A DNA stretch of 9,639 nt from Thermogutta sp. (GTDB lineage Bacteria; Planctomycetota; Planctomycetia; Pirellulales; Thermoguttaceae): the NCBI GenBank assembly GCA_012798155.1, contig JAAZNR010000141.1, forward strand, positions 1 to 9,639, written 5' to 3'. Under the pieces are notes generated by a model. That model was not told the origin of the DNA. It searched no databases and worked only from the letters and a program-made list of their open reading frames with translations. A program made the translations under genes and the position numbers. Every line of letters starts with the position of its first letter. Positions within the stretch are counted from its first letter, which is position 1. Positions 7,058-9,639 of this stretch are shown here, piece by piece.

Positions 7058-7187
7058 GGCTGGGGTCGGAGCGTAGCGAAGCCCCCAGTCACCCCCGTGC
7101 CTGTCCCAACCATCGTTGCCTCGGGTGGCTGGGGTCGGAGCGAAGCGCAGCCCCCAGTCACCCCCGTGCCTGTGCTAACCATCGTCG
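7050..7187. repeat. 69-bp tandem duplication carrying the dispersed repeat
   Basis: Units 7050-7118 and 7119-7187 differ at 5 of 69 bases by my count. The first 39 bases of each unit are the dispersed repeat also seen upstream of cas3, and copy 7119-7157 is identical to 320-358. Each carries CTGGGG and CCCCAG inverted arms. Translated in the cas4 frame they read GWLGSERS followed by EAPSHPRACPNHR or AAPSHPRACANHR. Confidence 0.85.
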
Positions 7188-7191
7188 TGAG

Positions 7192-7211
7192 CCGCCGGCG
7201 TCAGCCGGCGG
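7192..7211. repeat. Perfect 8-bp hairpin just before cas4
   Basis: CCGCCGGC, loop GTCA, GCCGGCGG. It ends 10 nt before the cas4 ATG, where a ribosome site would be expected, and could limit translation of cas4 or simply be another dispersed element. It resembles the smaller CCGGC-TTAC-GCCGG at 387-400. Confidence 0.7.
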
Positions 7212-7221
7212 TGTCCCCGCC

Positions 7222-7893
7222 ATGTATCCCGAAGACGAACTGATCCCCATCTCCGCCCTCTCGCAGTACACCTACTGCCCCCGCCGCGCCGGCCTGATCT
7301 TCGTCGAGCGTCAATGGGCCGACAACGTCTTCACCGTGCAGGGCCGCCACGTCCACGAGCGCGCCCACCAGCCCGCCGACACCCGCTCGGAGGGCCGCCG
7401 CGTCGTCCGCGGTCTCTATCTCACTTCCGCCCGGCTCGGCCTCTTCGGCATCGCCGACGTCGTCGAGTTCCCCCACCAAGACCCCGTCACCGACGTTACC
7501 ATCGTCGAGTACAAACGCGGCAAGCTCACGCCCCGACGCAAGATCGAATACGAGGTCCAGCTCTGCGCCCAGGCCGTTTGCTTGGAGGAGATGCTCAACC
7601 TCACCCTGCGGCGGGGATGCCTGTTCTTCGCCCTCTCCCATCGCCGGGTCGAGGTCGAGTTCACCCCCGACCTCCGCCAAGCCGTGGAGTCCGCCGCCCA
7701 GCGCATGCACGACATGATGCGGACCGCCCTGGTCCCTCCGCCCCAACTCGGCCCCAAGTGCCGCGGCTGCTCTCTCCGCGCCCTCTGCCTCCCGGAGATC
7801 AGCGCCGGTCGCAATGCCGCCGCCTACCTCCGCCGGCTCGTCAACGACGACGCCCCCCAACCGCGCTCGCATTCCAACGGGAATCCCTCATGA
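7222..7893 (+). CDS. cas4: CRISPR adaptation exonuclease Cas4 (type I-C)
   Basis: Cas4 is an Fe-S nuclease that works with Cas1-Cas2 to trim prespacers at the PAM and orient their integration. The 223-residue protein has the full set of features: Cys19 in YTYCPRR; RecB-type nuclease residues D79 (FGIADVVEF) and E96, K98 (VEYKRGK); a following QL motif (YEVQLCAQA, Q113); and the C-terminal Cys180, Cys183 and Cys189 (CRGCSLRALC), which with Cys19 bind the 4Fe-4S cluster. His45 in GRHVHE fits the conserved N-terminal His. ATG 7222 is chosen because the family's first motif begins a few residues later. A GTG at 7036 would add a repeat-derived extension and is unlikely. No clear Shine-Dalgarno site is seen. 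The stop overlaps the cas1 start as ATGA (7890-7893), so the two are probably translationally coupled. Confidence 0.95.
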   Translation: MYPEDELIPISALSQYTYCPRRAGLIFVERQWADNVFTVQGRHVHERAHQPADTRSEGRRVVRGLYLTSARLGLFGIADVVEFPHQDPVTDVTIVEYKRGKLTPRRKIEYEVQLCAQAVCLEEMLNLTLRRGCLFFALSHRRVEVEFTPDLRQAVESAAQRMHDMMRTALVPPPQLGPKCRGCSLRALCLPEISAGRNAAAYLRRLVNDDAPQPRSHSNGNPS

Positions 7894-8921
7894 AACAACA
7901 CCTCAACACCCTGTTCGTCTGTACCCAGGGCGCCTACCTCAAAAAGGACGGCCAAGCAGTGGCCGTCCGCGTCGAGGGAAAAACCCACCTCCGCTGCCCC
8001 TTCATCAATCTCGGCGGCGTGGTCTGCTTCGGGCGAGTCGCCGTCTCGCCCCCCCTCCTCGGCGCCCTGGCCCAAAACGGCATCTCCGTGGCCTTCCTCT
8101 CCGAGTACGGCCGACTCCTCGCCGTCACCCGCGGCTTCACCCCCGGAAACGTCCTCCTCCGCCGCGAACAATACCGCTGGGCCGACAGCCCCGAGCGTTC
8201 CGCCGAAGTCGCCCGCGCCTGCGTCCTCGGCAAACTCGCCAACTGCCGCGCCGTCCTCCGCCGCGCCGCCCGCGAACACCGCGACGCCCAGGCCGCCCAG
8301 GCCCTCGACGCCGCCGCCCACCGCCTCCAAGAGGCCCTCGACATGCTCCGCCGACCCCTCCCCCTCGATACCGTCCGCGGCATCGAAGGCGCCGCCGGAG
8401 CCGACTACTTCGCCGTCTTCTCCCACCTCATCCAAGCCCCCGATAGCCGCTTCGCCTTCACCACCCGCTCCCGCCGCCCTCCCCGCGACCCCGTCAACGC
8501 CCTCCTCTCCTTCGCCTACTCCCTCTTGCTCAACGATGTCCGCTCCGCCTGCGAGGCCGCCGGCCTCGATTCCTCCGTCGGCTTTCTCCATCGCGACCGC
8601 CCCGGCCGCCCCGGCCTGGCGCTGGACCTCATGGAGGAACTCCGCCCCCTCATCGCCGACCGCGTGGTCCTCAACCTCATCAATCGCCGCCAAGTCCGCC
8701 CCCAAGACTTCCAGTGGCAACCCTCCGGCGCCGTCCTCCTCGCCGACAAGGCCCGCCGCGCCCTCCTACAAGTCTTCCAGGAACGCAAAAGCGAGGCCGT
8801 CACCCACCCCTTCTTGGGCGAAAAGATGACCCTCGGCCTCGTCCCCCATATCCAGGCCCGGCTCCTCGCCCGCTTCATCCGCGGCGATACCAACGCCTAT
8901 CCCCCCTGCGTACTCCGCTGA
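7890..8921 (+). CDS. cas1: CRISPR integrase Cas1 (type I-C)
   Basis: Cas1 joins new spacers to the leader end of the array as part of the Cas1-Cas2 integrase. It has 343 residues, as expected for the I-C form. Metal-binding residues are present: E166 in RGIEGAAGADYF, H234 in VGFLH, and D246/E249 in LALDLMEELRP. The N-terminal beta domain (NTLFVCTQGAYLKKDG) and the ending LLARFIRGDTNAYPPCVLR are typical. The start at 7890 overlaps the cas4 stop by 4 nt. Codons end in C at a very high rate and the coding strand is strikingly C-rich and G-poor, more so than in cas3. cas2 begins 22 nt downstream. Confidence 0.96.
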   Translation: MKQHLNTLFVCTQGAYLKKDGQAVAVRVEGKTHLRCPFINLGGVVCFGRVAVSPPLLGALAQNGISVAFLSEYGRLLAVTRGFTPGNVLLRREQYRWADSPERSAEVARACVLGKLANCRAVLRRAAREHRDAQAAQALDAAAHRLQEALDMLRRPLPLDTVRGIEGAAGADYFAVFSHLIQAPDSRFAFTTRSRRPPRDPVNALLSFAYSLLLNDVRSACEAAGLDSSVGFLHRDRPGRPGLALDLMEELRPLIADRVVLNLINRRQVRPQDFQWQPSGAVLLADKARRALLQVFQERKSEAVTHPFLGEKMTLGLVPHIQARLLARFIRGDTNAYPPCVLR

Positions 8922-8943
8922 CCCCTCGCCCCGCAGGCCCATC

Positions 8944-9234
8944 ATGATGGTTCTTGTCACCTACGACGTCTCCACCAAGGACAAGGCCGGCGTCCGCCGT
9001 CTCAGTCGCGTCGCCAAAAAGTGCCTCGACTTCGGCCAACGCGTCCAAAACTCCGTCTTCGAGTGCTCCCTCACCCCCGAGCAGTGGACCACCCTCCGCC
9101 GCGACCTCGTCGAGATCATCGACCCCGACCAAGACAGCCTCCGCTTCTATTTCCTCGGCGCCAATTGGAAACACCGCGTGGAGCACGTGGGGGCCAAGCC
9201 GTCGATCGATCCGGACGGATTGCTGCTGGCGTGA
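8944..9234 (+). CDS. cas2: CRISPR adaptation protein Cas2
   Basis: This small ferredoxin-fold protein dimerises between two Cas1 dimers in the spacer integrase. It has 96 residues. VLVTYDVST places the conserved Asp at D8; RRLSRVAKKCLDFGQRVQNSVFEC and LRFYFLGANW with the RVEHVGAKPSIDPDG tail are diagnostic of the I-C Cas2 group. There are two adjacent ATG codons (8944 and 8947); no strong ribosome site separates them, so the start is uncertain by one residue. It is the last cas gene; the array leader follows directly. Confidence 0.95.
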   Translation: MMVLVTYDVSTKDKAGVRRLSRVAKKCLDFGQRVQNSVFECSLTPEQWTTLRRDLVEIIDPDQDSLRFYFLGANWKHRVEHVGAKPSIDPDGLLLA

Positions 9235-9350
9235 CCGCTCCCGCAAGCTCCGCGCGACGCCGGCCACCCCCCGGACGGGGCGCCGCCGCGGGATCGCGAA
9301 CCCCTATCGGTAGCGAAAACCCGGCAGTTTCGCGAACGACGGAATTCTCG

Positions 9351-9356
9351 TATAAT
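9351..9356 (+). promoter_or_regulatory. -10 box of the array promoter
   Basis: A consensus TATAAT in otherwise GC-rich DNA, about 115 bp before the first repeat and on the same strand. Transcription would start near 9363. The -35 region at 17-bp spacing (TTTCGC, 9328-9333) is poor and overlaps the TTCGCGAA palindrome, so an activator or a different sigma factor may be involved. Confidence 0.6.
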
Positions 9357-9400
9357 ACAGTAGTTGCGCATCTCGCTTCGCCTCGCCCCGCCGGTGCGAC

Positions 9401-9444
9401 CGGCATTTTCGGCAGGGTTCGCGAAAACGCCCGCGAAAATGCCG
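9401..9444. repeat. 11-bp perfect inverted repeat in the leader
   Basis: CGGCATTTTCG (9401-9411) and CGAAAATGCCG (9434-9444) are exact reverse complements, separated by 22 nt that contain TTCGCGAA. The right arm ends 26 nt before the first CRISPR repeat, where adaptation-related leader motifs usually lie. It could be a protein site for integration or a transcribed hairpin. Confidence 0.7.
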
Positions 9445-9470
9445 AAACGATGGGCAGTTACGGCGAGGCA

Positions 9471-9639
9471 GTCGCCCTCCATGCGAGGGCGCGGATTGAA
9501 ACGATCGACCGGCCCGTGTCTGACTGCATTGCCGCCGTCGCCCTCCATGCGAGGGCGCGGATTGAAACACCGGCGATGTGACGGGTGGTAGTTATAGCGA
9601 AGCGTCGCCCTCCATGCGAGGGCGCGGATTGAAACGATT
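9471..9639 (+). CRISPR. Type I-C CRISPR array, first three repeats (continues past the window)
   Basis: Three identical 32-bp repeats lie at 9471-9502, 9537-9568 and 9604-9635. They enclose spacers of 34 nt (9503-9536) and 35 nt (9569-9603); 4 nt of a third spacer are visible at the edge. Each repeat begins GTCGCCCTCC and ends CGGATTGAAAC. It folds as CGCCCTC, loop CATGC, GAGGGCG: a 7-bp stem. Exactly 11 nt follow the stem, the handle length expected after I-C processing. Orientation is the same as the cas genes. The two spacers nearest the leader are the most recent ones. I see no match for either spacer elsewhere in this window. Confidence 0.98.

Larger units (their letters stand above)
6990..7221. 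other. cas7-cas4 gap filled with repeats
   Basis: No gene is seen. Right after the cas7 stop is CTCGC-CCT-GCGAG, a 5-bp hairpin (6996-7008). Then come a 20-bp tandem duplication, a 69-bp tandem duplication and a perfect 8-bp hairpin. The cas4 frame is open through much of it, but the translated repeats are not part of any Cas4 domain. Confidence 0.8.
9235..9470 (+). promoter_or_regulatory. CRISPR leader
   Basis: This non-coding stretch runs from the cas2 stop to the first repeat. It holds a perfect TATAAT (9351-9356), two copies of the palindrome TTCGCGAA (9329-9336 and 9418-9425) and an 11-bp inverted repeat close to the first repeat. Leader position next to cas2 and the intact first repeats indicate that new spacers enter here. 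Confidence 0.85.

Noticed and set aside
7036..7221. N-terminal extension of cas4 from GTG 7036
   Set aside because: It encodes only the duplicated repeat; Cas4 motifs begin right after ATG 7222.
9260..9290. Possible terminator after cas2
   Set aside because: The CCCC/GGGG pairing near here is short and has no T-run, so no terminator is called.
9021..9581. Open frame running from cas2 through the leader into the array
   Set aside because: It is a shadow frame of cas2 continuing into the repeats, giving a repeated VALHARARIET peptide from the CRISPR repeat itself.

Overview
The window holds a complete type I-C CRISPR-Cas locus on the + strand, in the canonical order cas3, cas5 (Cas5c/Cas5d), cas8c (csd1), cas7 (csd2), cas4, cas1, cas2, followed by the leader and the first three repeats of a CRISPR array that runs off the right edge. 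All seven cas genes look intact, with the usual lengths and motifs, so the system is probably functional, or was until recently.

Organism: a very GC-rich bacterium with many C-ending codons, weak or absent Shine-Dalgarno sites at several genes, and several families of short dispersed repeats between genes (a 10-bp periodic array, a hairpin element that would read GWLGSERS if translated, heptamer arrays). This combination suggests Planctomycetota, but that is an impression; no rRNA or other marker gene is present.

Layout. 1-310: degenerate tandem array of about 10-bp modules, no gene. 311-686: non-coding, with one copy of a 39-bp dispersed repeat and a terminator-like hairpin that would act on the minus strand. 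687-3104: cas3. 3105-3350: AT-rich patch with a 12-bp direct repeat, then two opposed heptamer arrays able to form a long RNA hairpin, ending just before the cas5 ribosome site. 3351-5911: cas5 and cas8c, closely packed, with a likely internal start in cas8c for the small subunit Cas11c. 5912-6014: a gap containing a diverged CRISPR-repeat-like sequence just upstream of cas7. 6015-6989: cas7. 6990-7221: gap with a 20-bp and a 69-bp tandem duplication and a hairpin. 7222-9234: cas4, cas1 and cas2, closely packed. 9235-9470: array leader with a perfect TATAAT and an 11-bp inverted repeat. 9471-9639: CRISPR repeats.

How it works together (family knowledge): Cas1-Cas2 with Cas4 acquire spacers. 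The array is transcribed from the leader, and Cas5 normally cuts the repeat hairpin to give crRNAs with an 11-nt 5' handle. Cas5, Cas8c, Cas11c and multiple Cas7 form Cascade, which recruits the Cas3 nuclease-helicase to degrade DNA. The most notable points are the repeat-like element before cas7 (possible cas autoregulation or mRNA processing), the apparent lack of the Lys-His pair of the Cas5 catalytic triad, and the way different repeat families occupy nearly every non-overlapping gap of the operon.
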